Counted from the first letter of the stretch, positions 1-5,088 are shown. The stretch is 6,698 nt of DNA from Chitinophagales bacterium (GCA_026786335.1 JAJAYG010000328.1:1-6698); one strand, 5' to 3'. Notes: a model not told the origin generated them from the sequence alone. A program made the numbers and translations.

Positions 1-85
1 CTGCATTCTTTTTTGCAATAAGCGAATTGTAAAGCACCACGCCAATGAGGGCGACAAAAAGGAGAATGATGAGTGGAATAATCAT
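1..85 (-). CDS. LemA family protein, N-terminal fragment
   Basis: Reading the minus strand from the ATG at 85-83 gives 28 codons before the window ends. They form a single hydrophobic helix (MIIPLIILLFVALIGVVLY) followed by the residues NSLIAKKNA. LemA-family proteins have this design: an N-terminal membrane anchor with a tiny cytoplasmic or periplasmic tip, then a Y-N-x-L-x-x-x-[KR]-N segment that opens the helical LemA domain. The rest of the gene lies outside the window, so the domain itself cannot be checked. LemA proteins are widespread membrane-anchored helical proteins of poorly defined function. The gene follows mak after about 100 bp on the same strand, and that gap holds heptamer repeats and a possible promoter. 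A different single-helix membrane protein cannot be excluded. Confidence 0.72.
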   Translation of the reverse strand, partial: MIIPLIILLFVALIGVVLYNSLIAKKNA

Positions 86-119
86 GGTGAAATTTTTTTA
101 TAAAGAAACGAAATGTTTA

Positions 120-150
120 AGGATTTGAGTTTTGAGTTTTGAGTACTGAG
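120..150. repeat. Heptamer tandem repeat, GAGTTTT unit
   Basis: Two perfect GAGTTTT units (127-133, 134-140) are followed in strict 7-bp phase by GAGTACT and GAG and preceded by AGGATTT. The array lies in the short spacer between mak and the LemA-family gene, where it would be part of the leader of the latter. The unit sequence differs from the other arrays in this window but the 7-bp period is the same. Confidence 0.6.
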
Positions 151-183
151 CAAATTATAGATTATATGACCATGCACTTTCAA
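151..183 (-). promoter_or_regulatory. Candidate promoter for the LemA-family gene
   Basis: On the minus strand a TTG (183-181) is followed 21 bases later by TATAATTTG (159-151). This resembles the Bacteroidota -33 TTTG / -7 TAnnTTTG promoter, although the spacing inside the -7 box is one base too long. It would give a leader of roughly 60 bases before the ATG at 85. The upstream element overlaps the CAATTTT array behind mak. This rests on sequence inspection only. Confidence 0.27.
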
Positions 184-201
184 TTTTCAATTTTCAATTT
201 T
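181..201. repeat. Heptamer tandem repeat, CAATTTT unit, overlapping the mak stop
   Basis: Three perfect CAATTTT units (181-187, 188-194, 195-201) are flanked in phase by degenerate units (GCACTTT at 174-180, CGATTGA at 202-208). On the minus strand the unit reads AAAATTG. The array encodes the last residues of maltokinase (K-I-E-N) and its TGA stop at 189-187. Because every second unit brings in the same stop, changes in unit number would hardly alter the protein. Confidence 0.7.
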
Positions 202-1788
202 CGATTGAATGGTTCCAAGCACCTGCTGTATTCCTTTCATAGGAATTTTAACCCAAGTAGGCCGGCTGTTTAATTCATAACCCAATTCATAAACTGCTTT
301 TTCGAGCAGATGAAATTGTAAGAGAAAATCAAGCTCTTCTTTTTCTGCGGTGAGCACCATATTGTTATTGATAGTTTTCCAATACTCGTTCATAAATGCA
401 GCGGTAACTTCATTGTACCAACGTGTAACAGCAGCATTAATTTTTTCTGGGGCAACAGAATGTTCCGTGGTGCTGAAGTATAATTTGGCGCACACAGCAT
501 AGTGAAAGGAGCGAAGAATACCTGCAACATCTTTCAGTGGCGAGTGTTTGATCTTTCTGTCTTTGATTGAACTTTCTGGTTCACCTTCGAAATCAAGTAT
601 GATGTAATCACTGCCATTAAATAAAATTTGACCAAGGTGATAATCACCATGTATTCTTGTGCGCAGTGATTTGAGTGAAAGTTTTTTTATGCGCGAAAAA
701 AATTCCTTGATCTTATGCTGATTGCTCATAAAAAATTTCGCCATCGTTTTTCCGTTTTCATCAAGCACAGCATAACAATCTTTGGTAAGGCGAAGGCGGC
801 GCTTCAATAACGATTCGCAGTTATCTAAAATCCAGTCGGCGTATTCTTCATTAAATGGTTCGGGAGAAAATGATGCATCGGTAAAATCATTTGCAAGCGC
901 AAGATGCATTTCGGCAGTTCTTGTTCCCAGCAAGGTTGCCTGTTCAATAGATGTTTGCGGAATAATTATTTCATCAGCACTCAGTGAAATCAAAAACTCA
1001 TTGAGGTAATCGCCCGCCAGCGACCATGCATCTTTTATTGCTGTGAGTTTCTGTTGCATCATTCCTAAAGTAATGGGTGCACCAAAAGCTTTGCGCCAGT
1101 AAAATGTTCCGGCAAAAGAAGGGATGTGTGCGAAGTGTGCTTTCTCTGTGAGAAATTGTATTACTTCAACATCGGGGTTGGTTTCGCGAAAAAGTTTGCG
1201 ATAGATTTTAAGGAAATAATCCGCTCCTTCACCTACCCCCTCCCGGCCTCCCCCGATGGGGGAGGTGTGTTCTCTCGAAAAAATTATTGAAGAGTTGCTC
1301 TGATCTGCATCGAGTACGCGTGAAGAAATTTCGGCTGAAAATGTTTCGGGAATAAATGCACTTCCTCTCTCAAAAAATATAGCACCGTTCTGTTGTTTTA
1401 TTTTTTGGGAATTGAAAAGATGGATAAAAATTGTTTGGCGGAATACTGCATCGTAAATGGCATCGATCAAAAAACCATTATCAGCTTGTGCAATAATTCC
1501 TTTCTCCAAAATATTTTCGGAAGATGAAATAAAAGAGAGCGGCAGAAAATATTCTTCTGATTTGCCTGAGTTGTATTTTGCTTTGAGTATGAGCAGAAAA
1601 AATGTATGCTCATTGTTTATTGAAGTAAGGGTGAGAATTTTATCAATCCAAATTTCAGAAAGTTTGCGTGCCTTACCGCCAAACCAGCGGCATTGTTTTA
1701 AATATTCGGGCAATATAATTTTTTCGAGTTGCTCAATTGCACCCGAATCATTTGCAAGTTGTTGCCAGTTGAGGATGGAGAAAGTCAT
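187..1788 (-). CDS. mak: Maltokinase (maltose 1-phosphate forming), GlgE pathway
   Basis: This 533-residue cytoplasmic kinase is predicted to phosphorylate maltose with ATP to alpha-maltose 1-phosphate, the donor used by GlgE. Residues 1-125 resemble the maltokinase cap domain, with the signature LPEYLKQCRWFGGKAR near 26-41. The kinase N-lobe shows EQSN-like D-Q-S-N-S-S (162-167) and the ATP-binding lysine K194 in FLKIYRKL. The catalytic loop is HGDYHLGQ at 380-387 with D382 as likely base, followed by the metal-binding LDFEGEP at 398-404 and the family-typical SPLKDVAGILRSF at 416-428. The C-terminus has YELNSRPTWVKIP. Start ATG 1788 fits the family N-terminus. Oddities: residues about 173-188 are encoded by a GC-rich palindromic element inserted just before the K194 strand, and in many bacteria this kinase is fused to TreS, whereas here it stands alone. 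It is separated from glgE by a toxin-antitoxin-like module and a lipoprotein gene. Confidence 0.92.
   Translation of the reverse strand: MTFSILNWQQLANDSGAIEQLEKIILPEYLKQCRWFGGKARKLSEIWIDKILTLTSINNEHTFFLLILKAKYNSGKSEEYFLPLSFISSSENILEKGIIAQADNGFLIDAIYDAVFRQTIFIHLFNSQKIKQQNGAIFFERGSAFIPETFSAEISSRVLDADQSNSSIIFSREHTSPIGGGREGVGEGADYFLKIYRKLFRETNPDVEVIQFLTEKAHFAHIPSFAGTFYWRKAFGAPITLGMMQQKLTAIKDAWSLAGDYLNEFLISLSADEIIIPQTSIEQATLLGTRTAEMHLALANDFTDASFSPEPFNEEYADWILDNCESLLKRRLRLTKDCYAVLDENGKTMAKFFMSNQHKIKEFFSRIKKLSLKSLRTRIHGDYHLGQILFNGSDYIILDFEGEPESSIKDRKIKHSPLKDVAGILRSFHYAVCAKLYFSTTEHSVAPEKINAAVTRWYNEVTAAFMNEYWKTINNNMVLTAEKEELDFLLQFHLLEKAVYELGYELNSRPTWVKIPMKGIQQVLGTIQSKIEN
1225..1272 (-). repeat. GC-rich palindromic element inserted in frame in mak
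   Basis: A perfect 8-bp stem, CCTCCCCC (1247-1254) and GGGGGAGG (1258-1265) around a 3-base loop, is joined to a C/G-rich tract CTACCCCCTCCCGG (1233-1246). This block is far richer in GC than the surrounding gene. It is about 48 bp long, a multiple of three, and is translated as residues 173-188 of maltokinase (HTSPIGGGREGVGEG region). Typical maltokinases pass almost directly from the S-N-S-S-I-I-F strand to the Y-F-L-K strand at this point, so the segment looks like an extra loop. It resembles GC-rich palindromic intergenic repeats of Bacteroidota genomes that I remember, but I could not search for other copies. Exact ends are estimated. Confidence 0.65.
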
Positions 1789-1848
1789 GAGCGAATATAA
1801 AGAAGGGGAGAATGGATAATTGGCTGAACTATGGTTTATAGGATTAGT

Positions 1849-1889
1849 AGGATTTTAAGATTAAATAATTTATTGAATTCTTTAATCCT
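1849..1889. repeat. Imperfect AT-rich dyad between lipoprotein gene and mak
   Basis: AGGATTTTAAGATTAAATAA on one side is roughly complementary to TTTATTGAATTCTTTAATCCT on the other. The ends AGGATT/AATCCT pair perfectly and the interior only partly. AATCCT-type motifs recur around it (GGATTAGTAGGATT, AATCCTGTAAATTC). It may be an imperfect terminator for the lipoprotein gene or a copy of a short dispersed intergenic repeat. No T-run follows, so a classical terminator is not supported. Confidence 0.35.
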
Positions 1890-1906
1890 GTAAATTCTTA
1901 TTCAGA

Positions 1907-1914
1907 CAAATGTA
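1907..1914 (-). promoter_or_regulatory. Candidate -7 element for mak
   Basis: The minus strand reads TACATTTG here, an exact match to the Bacteroidota -7 consensus TAnnTTTG. It sits immediately after the lipoprotein stop codon and would give mak its own leader of about 110 bases. The nearest upstream TTG is about 23 bases away, slightly too far for a good -33 element, so this is tentative. Confidence 0.3.
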
Positions 1915-2286
1915 TTATGGTATCACCGCTGTAATTTCAATATGCGGCAACGTTGCGCCTGCCGAATCAACCACGATAGTATTGTCAATAGAGATACTTC
2001 CATAAACAGTTCCGCTAATGTTTGAATTGGTTGCGCTCAGGTAAAGCGTATCGCCTTTTCTTCCTTTAAAAGTTTCAATCCAACCGCTGCTGATGTTAAA
2101 TAAACTTTGGAGTGCGCCTGTAGAATCTTTATAATTAACAGAATAGTTTACGCTGCCTGTACCGGTCATGTTATACTTAACTGCGTAAAGCGTTTCGGGA
2201 ACAATGGGTTCATCATCATCTTTTTTACAAGCAACAAAACTTACAGCAATTAAAAGCAAAATTAAAATGGGGAGTTTCTTTTTCAT
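1915..2286 (-). CDS. Small lipoprotein, possible MmpS-like beta-sandwich
   Basis: The 123-residue product has a lipoprotein signal peptide: MKKK, a hydrophobic core, then the lipobox F-V-A-C with the acylated cysteine at C20. The next residues K-K-D-D-D-E resemble the charged export signal that sends Bacteroidota lipoproteins to the outer membrane surface. The mature part (about 32-121) is a chain of short beta strands: YAVKYNMTGTG, NYSVNYKDSTGALQS, GWIETFKGRKGDTLYLSA, then VYGSISIDNTIVV. The order Y-x-V-T-G-x-G, a V-x-Y-x-D-x-x-G-x-x-Q strand, an aromatic W, and a final strand with I-x-I-D-N resembles MmpS-type small accessory proteins; that assignment is inference from pattern only. The ATG at 2286 starts 3 bases after a repeat shared with the leader of the BrnT-like gene. 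Function is unknown, and a link to glucan metabolism is not shown. Confidence 0.8.
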   Translation of the reverse strand: MKKKLPILILLLIAVSFVACKKDDDEPIVPETLYAVKYNMTGTGSVNYSVNYKDSTGALQSLFNISSGWIETFKGRKGDTLYLSATNSNISGTVYGSISIDNTIVVDSAGATLPHIEITAVIP

Positions 2287-2288
2287 GG

Positions 2289-2368
2289 GGTGAAGGTAAA
2301 AATGAAAAGGAAATAAAGTTGGGATGAATTACACTGAGTTCTAATTGAGAGAATCGGCTGGGGGGAAA
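2289..2368 (-). repeat. ~80-bp direct repeat, copy A (leader of lipoprotein gene)
   Basis: Aligned by hand, this 80-bp segment matches 2853-2931 with 6 mismatches and one single-base gap (about 91% identity). Both copies have the same orientation. On the minus strand the repeat begins with TTTCC[CT]CCCAGCCGATTCTCT and ends with ACCTTCACC just before a start codon, here 3 bases from the lipoprotein ATG. I found no TAnnTTTG promoter box within it. The repeat probably serves as a 5' leader. Confidence 0.85.
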
Positions 2369-2404
2369 CAGTTTTCTCCTCAACTTCATTTGCACTTTGA
2401 AGAA

Positions 2405-2611
2405 TCAGATCGCGTGAGTACGTTTTCTTGCCGATTGCAGAGAAGATTTTACCGGGTGCTTTTTTACCTCGGCAGAAATAAGTTTCTCAATTTCATGAGC
2501 ACGGTTTTCTTCTGTCATCAAATGAGAACGGTCTTTCTCATCTTCGGGTAAGCAAACAACAAATGATTGCCGTGATTTAGTTGTTGAAATATTTTTCTTT
2601 TTCTTTTGCAT
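2405..2611 (-). CDS. Putative antitoxin partner of the BrnT-like gene, probably frameshifted
   Basis: This 68-residue reading frame starts inside the end of the BrnT-like gene (35-base overlap), the usual place of the antitoxin in a brnTA operon. I do not recognise its family: it lacks an evident ribbon-helix-helix C-terminus and is not a clear BrnA. Residues 1-51 are lysine-rich and then amphipathic (SFVVCLPEDEKDR at 16-28, HEIEKLISAEVKK at 39-51). After the poly-A run at 2465-2459 the frame becomes basic and ends soon at 2405. In the -1 frame the protein would continue as APGKIFSAIGKKTYSRDL and onward without a stop to 2283, for about 109 residues, overlapping the lipoprotein ATG. The -1 continuation looks more protein-like than the annotated tail, so a lost A or a programmed shift is suspected. 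Assignment as antitoxin is inferred from position. Confidence 0.42.
   Translation of the reverse strand: MQKKKKNISTTKSRQSFVVCLPEDEKDRSHLMTEENRAHEIEKLISAEVKKHPVKSSLQSARKRTHAI
2459..2465 (-). other. Slippery heptamer A-AAA-AAG in the putative antitoxin gene
   Basis: The minus strand reads A AAA AAG with AAA and AAG as the zero-frame codons 50 and 51. This is the phase needed for tandem -1 slippage, as known for dnaX and many IS elements. A -1 shift moves translation into the long open continuation ending at 2283. No strong downstream stem-loop is evident by eye, and a GAGG stands directly upstream. A simple one-base deletion in the A-run explains the same data. Confidence 0.4.
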
Positions 2612-2848
2612 TTGCTTTTCTTGAACTTATGATTCTTATCTGACTTTTTCGAAGAACGAAAGAACAATACAGGATTCTACCAATCGAACTTTCTCCTACA
2701 CAAATGTATCGCAATTCTTGAGATGAATGTTTGTGATTGAAATAAACTTTTTTACCAACATCTTCAAAAATACTTTCCGCCTCATGCAAACTTATGGCAT
2801 GTTTGGTGACGCTTTGTGTCGGTTGCCTTCGTCCCAATCAAAGTTCAT
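2577..2848 (-). pseudogene. brnT: BrnT-family (DUF497) ribonuclease toxin gene with a -1 frameshift
   Basis: BrnT toxins are about 90-residue ribonucleases of type II toxin-antitoxin systems. Starting at ATG 2848 the first 12 codons give MNFDWDEGNRHK, the family N-terminus (F-x-W-D-E-x-[KN]). That frame then hits TAA at 2794-2792. One base over, the frame reads SVTKHAISLHEAESIF and runs to TAA 2579-2577, including the family features K-H-x-I-S-x-x-E-A, ICVGESSIGRILY and the C-terminal RIISSRKANAKEKEKY. Adding one A to the AAA at 2815-2813 joins the two parts into exactly 90 residues with the expected spacing from W-D-E to K-H. The gene is therefore probably inactive, unless it starts at TTG 2837 with an altered N-terminus, is rescued by a shift, or carries a sequencing error. 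It is bracketed by direct repeats and overlaps a putative antitoxin gene. Confidence 0.75.
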
Positions 2849-2852
2849 AGTT

Positions 2853-2931
2853 GGTGAAGGTAAAATGGAAAGGAAATAAAGTTGGGTTGAATTACGCTGA
2901 GTCCTAATTTAGAGAATCGGCTGGGAGGAAA
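2853..2931 (-). repeat. ~80-bp direct repeat, copy B (leader of the BrnT-like gene)
   Basis: This is the second copy of the 2289-2368 repeat, 564 bp away in the same orientation. On the minus strand it ends 4 bases before the BrnT-like ATG at 2848, almost the same placement as copy A relative to the lipoprotein ATG. It lies 35 bp beyond the glgE stop. The roughly 9% divergence argues against an assembly artefact and for an old duplication. Confidence 0.85.
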
Positions 2932-2966
2932 AAATCATAGACTTTAGAATAAATTTCGATTCCCCC

Positions 2967-4898
2967 TCAATCCCCTTCAATCCTAAACAAATGACAAGGC
3001 AAAATCGATGGATCAAGCTCCACATAATTCCATCGGTTGCTCCACGTCCAGCGTGAATCGTTGAGCAGATCGTGAGCAATAAAAATTTCGCCCTCCTGCT
3101 TGCCAATTTTTTCTAATGGTGTTTGTATAAAGCCCTGTTGTTTTTTTGTGGAGTCGAGATTAACTACGCAGATGAATTTATTTTTTCCATCATCACTCTC
3201 TTTGTAATAAGCGAGCAAATTATCATTCTGCACATTCAGGAATTGAAGGTTGTTGGTTTGTTGCAGCGCTTCATTATCGCGGCGCGCACGGTTGATGATG
3301 CCGGTGAGCATTTTTAGTTTTGTGTCTTTCTTCCAATCCCAATTTCTTATTTCATATTTCTCAGAGTTTAAATATTCTTCTCTGCCGGGCAGCGCTTCAC
3401 TCGATTGCAATTCATATACCGGCCCGTAAAAACCGTAGTTACTGCTGAGTGTGGCTGCAAGAAACAAGCGTGTGATATAGACAGCTTCATTTGCATTTTG
3501 TAAATGGAAAGGAAGAATGTCGGGCGTGTTCATCCAAAAGTTTGGGCGGAAATAATCTTTAACTTCTGTTTGTGTAAGCTCTTCCATGTACTCAATAAAT
3601 TCTGCTTTGCTGTTGCGCCACGTGAAGTAAGTATATGATTGTGTGAAACCAATTTTAGCAAGATGATACATCAGCTTTGGTTTGGTAAATGCTTCGGCGA
3701 GAAATAAAGTATCGGGGTAATCTTTCTTTATTTCTGCAATCATCCACTGCCAGAAGTACAATGATTTTGTGTGCGGATTATCAACGCGGAAAATATTTAC
3801 ACCCTGCTCAATCCAAAATTCTACAATGCTTTTTAATTCATTCCACAAACTTTCCCAGTCTTCAGTTTCAAAATTAAACGGCACCACATCCTGATATTTC
3901 TTTGGAGGGTTCTCTGCATACTGTGCAGTACCATCGGGTCGCCACGTAAACCACTCGGGATGCTCTTCAACATAATGATGATCGGGCGAACATTGCAATG
4001 CATAATCGAGAGCGATTTCAATGCCTGCATCACCGGCTTTTTTTACGAGTGATTTAAAATCTGTGAGTGTTCCAAGTTCGGGATGAATTTCTTTGTGACC
4101 TGCAATTCCCCATGGAACACCGGGTTCACCCTTGCGTGCTTTGAGTGAATTATTTTTCCCTTTTCTAAATGAAGTTCCGATGGGGTGAATGGGTGGCAGG
4201 TACAAAACATCAACACCCATTTCCTGTAATCGCGGCACCAAAGCTTCCACATCTTTAAAAGTACCGTGTGCGTTTAGCTCGCGTGAAGTGCTGCGCGGAA
4301 ATAATTCATACCAGTTGCTAAAGCGTGCTTTCTTTCTATCAACATACAGCGGAAGTTCTTTGTAAGTGGTAGATATTTCTTTGTAAGGATATTTAACAAT
4401 GAGTTCTTCAACTCTTTCACTCATTGCAGATTTTACTGCTTTGTCGTAATGCTTTTCATCACTAAGAATGTCAATGAGTTTTTTTATTTCTTCCTTATCA
4501 TCTTTATCTGCATCGGCTTTAATGTTTTTCAAATGCTTGGCGCCAATGAGTAATTCAACATTCAATTTTTCCTTGCCTTCCATTCTTCTTTTTAAAGAAT
4601 GTTTCCAGGTGAGCGCATGATCCATCCACGCTTCTATGGTGTAATAATATTTTCCTTGTTTATCAGTTGTAAAATTTCCTCTCCAATGATCTTCATACAT
4701 CATACTCATTGGAGCTGTATGAAATTTCTTTTCATCTTCATGTCTAAAAATAATTTGTGCTCGCAGCAAATCGTGACCATCGCAAAAAATATCTGCTTCA
4801 ACTTCAATCTTTTCGCCAACCACTTTGGCGATGGAATATTTTCCGCTTTCGATTTCGGGCGTAACATTATCTATGTAAACTCTGAGTTGGCCTTGCAT
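2967..4898 (-). CDS. glgE: Alpha-1,4-glucan:maltose-1-phosphate maltosyltransferase
   Basis: GlgE (GH13 subfamily 3, cytoplasmic) transfers the maltosyl unit of alpha-maltose 1-phosphate to the non-reducing end of an alpha-1,4-glucan, releasing phosphate. The 643-residue length is near the family norm (about 660-700). The N-terminal domain (1-120) shows the signature VTPEIESGKY, VVGE, EVEADIFCDGHD and a YYTIEAWMDH strand. A helical part follows (about 125-180). The (beta/alpha)8 catalytic domain contains YLPPIHPIGTSFRKGKNN (233-250), PWGIAGHKEIHPELGT (262-277) and the active-site triad: nucleophile D373 in FRVDNPHTK, acid/base E402 in FLAEAF, and D460 in NTPDILPFHLQ. A C-terminal beta domain closes the protein (about 555-640). 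Start ATG 4898 gives the expected short lead to RVYIDNV. All key residues are present, so it is probably active. Mak, its supplier, lies downstream on the same strand; TreS and GlgB are not visible here. Confidence 0.96.
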   Translation of the reverse strand: MQGQLRVYIDNVTPEIESGKYSIAKVVGEKIEVEADIFCDGHDLLRAQIIFRHEDEKKFHTAPMSMMYEDHWRGNFTTDKQGKYYYTIEAWMDHALTWKHSLKRRMEGKEKLNVELLIGAKHLKNIKADADKDDKEEIKKLIDILSDEKHYDKAVKSAMSERVEELIVKYPYKEISTTYKELPLYVDRKKARFSNWYELFPRSTSRELNAHGTFKDVEALVPRLQEMGVDVLYLPPIHPIGTSFRKGKNNSLKARKGEPGVPWGIAGHKEIHPELGTLTDFKSLVKKAGDAGIEIALDYALQCSPDHHYVEEHPEWFTWRPDGTAQYAENPPKKYQDVVPFNFETEDWESLWNELKSIVEFWIEQGVNIFRVDNPHTKSLYFWQWMIAEIKKDYPDTLFLAEAFTKPKLMYHLAKIGFTQSYTYFTWRNSKAEFIEYMEELTQTEVKDYFRPNFWMNTPDILPFHLQNANEAVYITRLFLAATLSSNYGFYGPVYELQSSEALPGREEYLNSEKYEIRNWDWKKDTKLKMLTGIINRARRDNEALQQTNNLQFLNVQNDNLLAYYKESDDGKNKFICVVNLDSTKKQQGFIQTPLEKIGKQEGEIFIAHDLLNDSRWTWSNRWNYVELDPSILPCHLFRIEGD

Positions 4899-4935
4899 TT
4901 ATGTGTGGATTTTTGTTGGGGGTAAAGATAGGAAT

Positions 4936-4956
4936 CGGGTTTCGGGTTTCGGGTTT
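4936..4956. repeat. Heptamer tandem repeat, CGGGTTT unit, three copies
   Basis: Three perfect CGGGTTT units lie about 40 bp upstream of the glgE start, so they would be in its leader. The segment 4939-4955 is perfectly complementary over 17 bp to 5072-5088, which holds the same unit in reverse. Confidence 0.7.
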
Positions 4957-4994
4957 AATAATGTTTCGTGTTTTTGGATTAATGATTCTTATCT

Positions 4995-5026
4995 TAAAAC
5001 TAATAGTGTACTGATCAGTTCAAAAA
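4995..5026 (-). promoter_or_regulatory. Candidate glgE promoter
   Basis: On the minus strand TTTTTG (5026-5021) is followed after 18 bases by TAGTTTTA (5002-4995). This fits the Bacteroidota TTTG / TAnnTTTG promoter except for the last base of the -7 box. Transcription would start near 4988, giving a leader of about 90 bases that contains the CGGGTTT array. The -33 element lies inside the hairpin sequence at 5015-5041. No transcript data support it. Confidence 0.35.
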
Positions 5027-5041
5027 TTTTTCGAGAACTGA
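5015..5041. promoter_or_regulatory. Hairpin or operator-like dyad upstream of glgE
   Basis: TCAGTTC (5015-5021) pairs with GAACTGA (5035-5041), a 7-bp perfect dyad around AAAAATTTTTCGA, which includes a 10-bp AT palindrome. A second palindrome, CTGATCAG, overlaps it at 5011-5018. Because the dyad covers the putative -33 element it could be a regulator binding site. It could also be the end of the MFS transcript. There is no direct evidence for either role. Confidence 0.35.
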
Positions 5042-5071
5042 ACATGATTTTATTTCGTGCGAACTTTGTTC

Positions 5072-5088
5072 AACCCGAAACCCGAAAC
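5072..5088. repeat. Inverted copy of the CGGGTTT heptamers
   Basis: AACCCGAAACCCGAAAC is the exact reverse complement of 4939-4955, about 116 bp away across the glgE promoter region. It lies 48 bp behind the MFS stop codon. Together the two arms could form a long-range stem in a read-through transcript from the MFS gene. Confidence 0.65.

Noticed and set aside
120..201. Possible CRISPR-like array from the repeated short units
   Set aside because: The units are 7 bp with no spacers between them, so this is tandem repetition, not a CRISPR array.
1457..1819. Plus-strand open frame of 120 codons opposite mak
   Set aside because: It lies antisense to conserved maltokinase coding sequence, has no recognisable motif and is explained as a shadow frame. 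The same holds for plus-strand frames at 782-1009, 3123-3317, 3689-3877 and 6370-6657.
1849..1889. Rho-independent terminator behind the lipoprotein gene
   Set aside because: The dyad is imperfect, almost free of G/C pairs and has no T-run on either strand, so it is listed only as a repeat.
2289..2368. Promoter with TAnnTTTG inside the ~80-bp repeats
   Set aside because: Only a weak TAATTCA[AT] is found and no matching -33 element at a suitable distance, so I call the repeat a leader without claiming a promoter.
2345..2551. Plus-strand frame of 68 codons across repeat copy A
   Set aside because: It starts in the noncoding leader repeat and lies antisense to the putative antitoxin gene; no homology signal is visible.
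2459..2815. Both frameshifts as simple sequencing errors
   Set aside because: Not proven either way. The large genes in the window are free of shifts, and one affected run has only three A residues, which argues against a general homopolymer problem, but reads would be needed to decide.
2289..2931. Insertion sequence or transposon between the direct repeats
   Set aside because: No transposase, integrase or terminal inverted repeats are present. At 79-80 bp and 91% identity the repeats are too long and diverged for a usual target-site duplication.
2909..4252. Minus-strand frames inside glgE (2909-3106, 3833-4033, 4043-4252)
   Set aside because: They are out-of-frame readings of the glgE gene, whose own frame carries all catalytic motifs.
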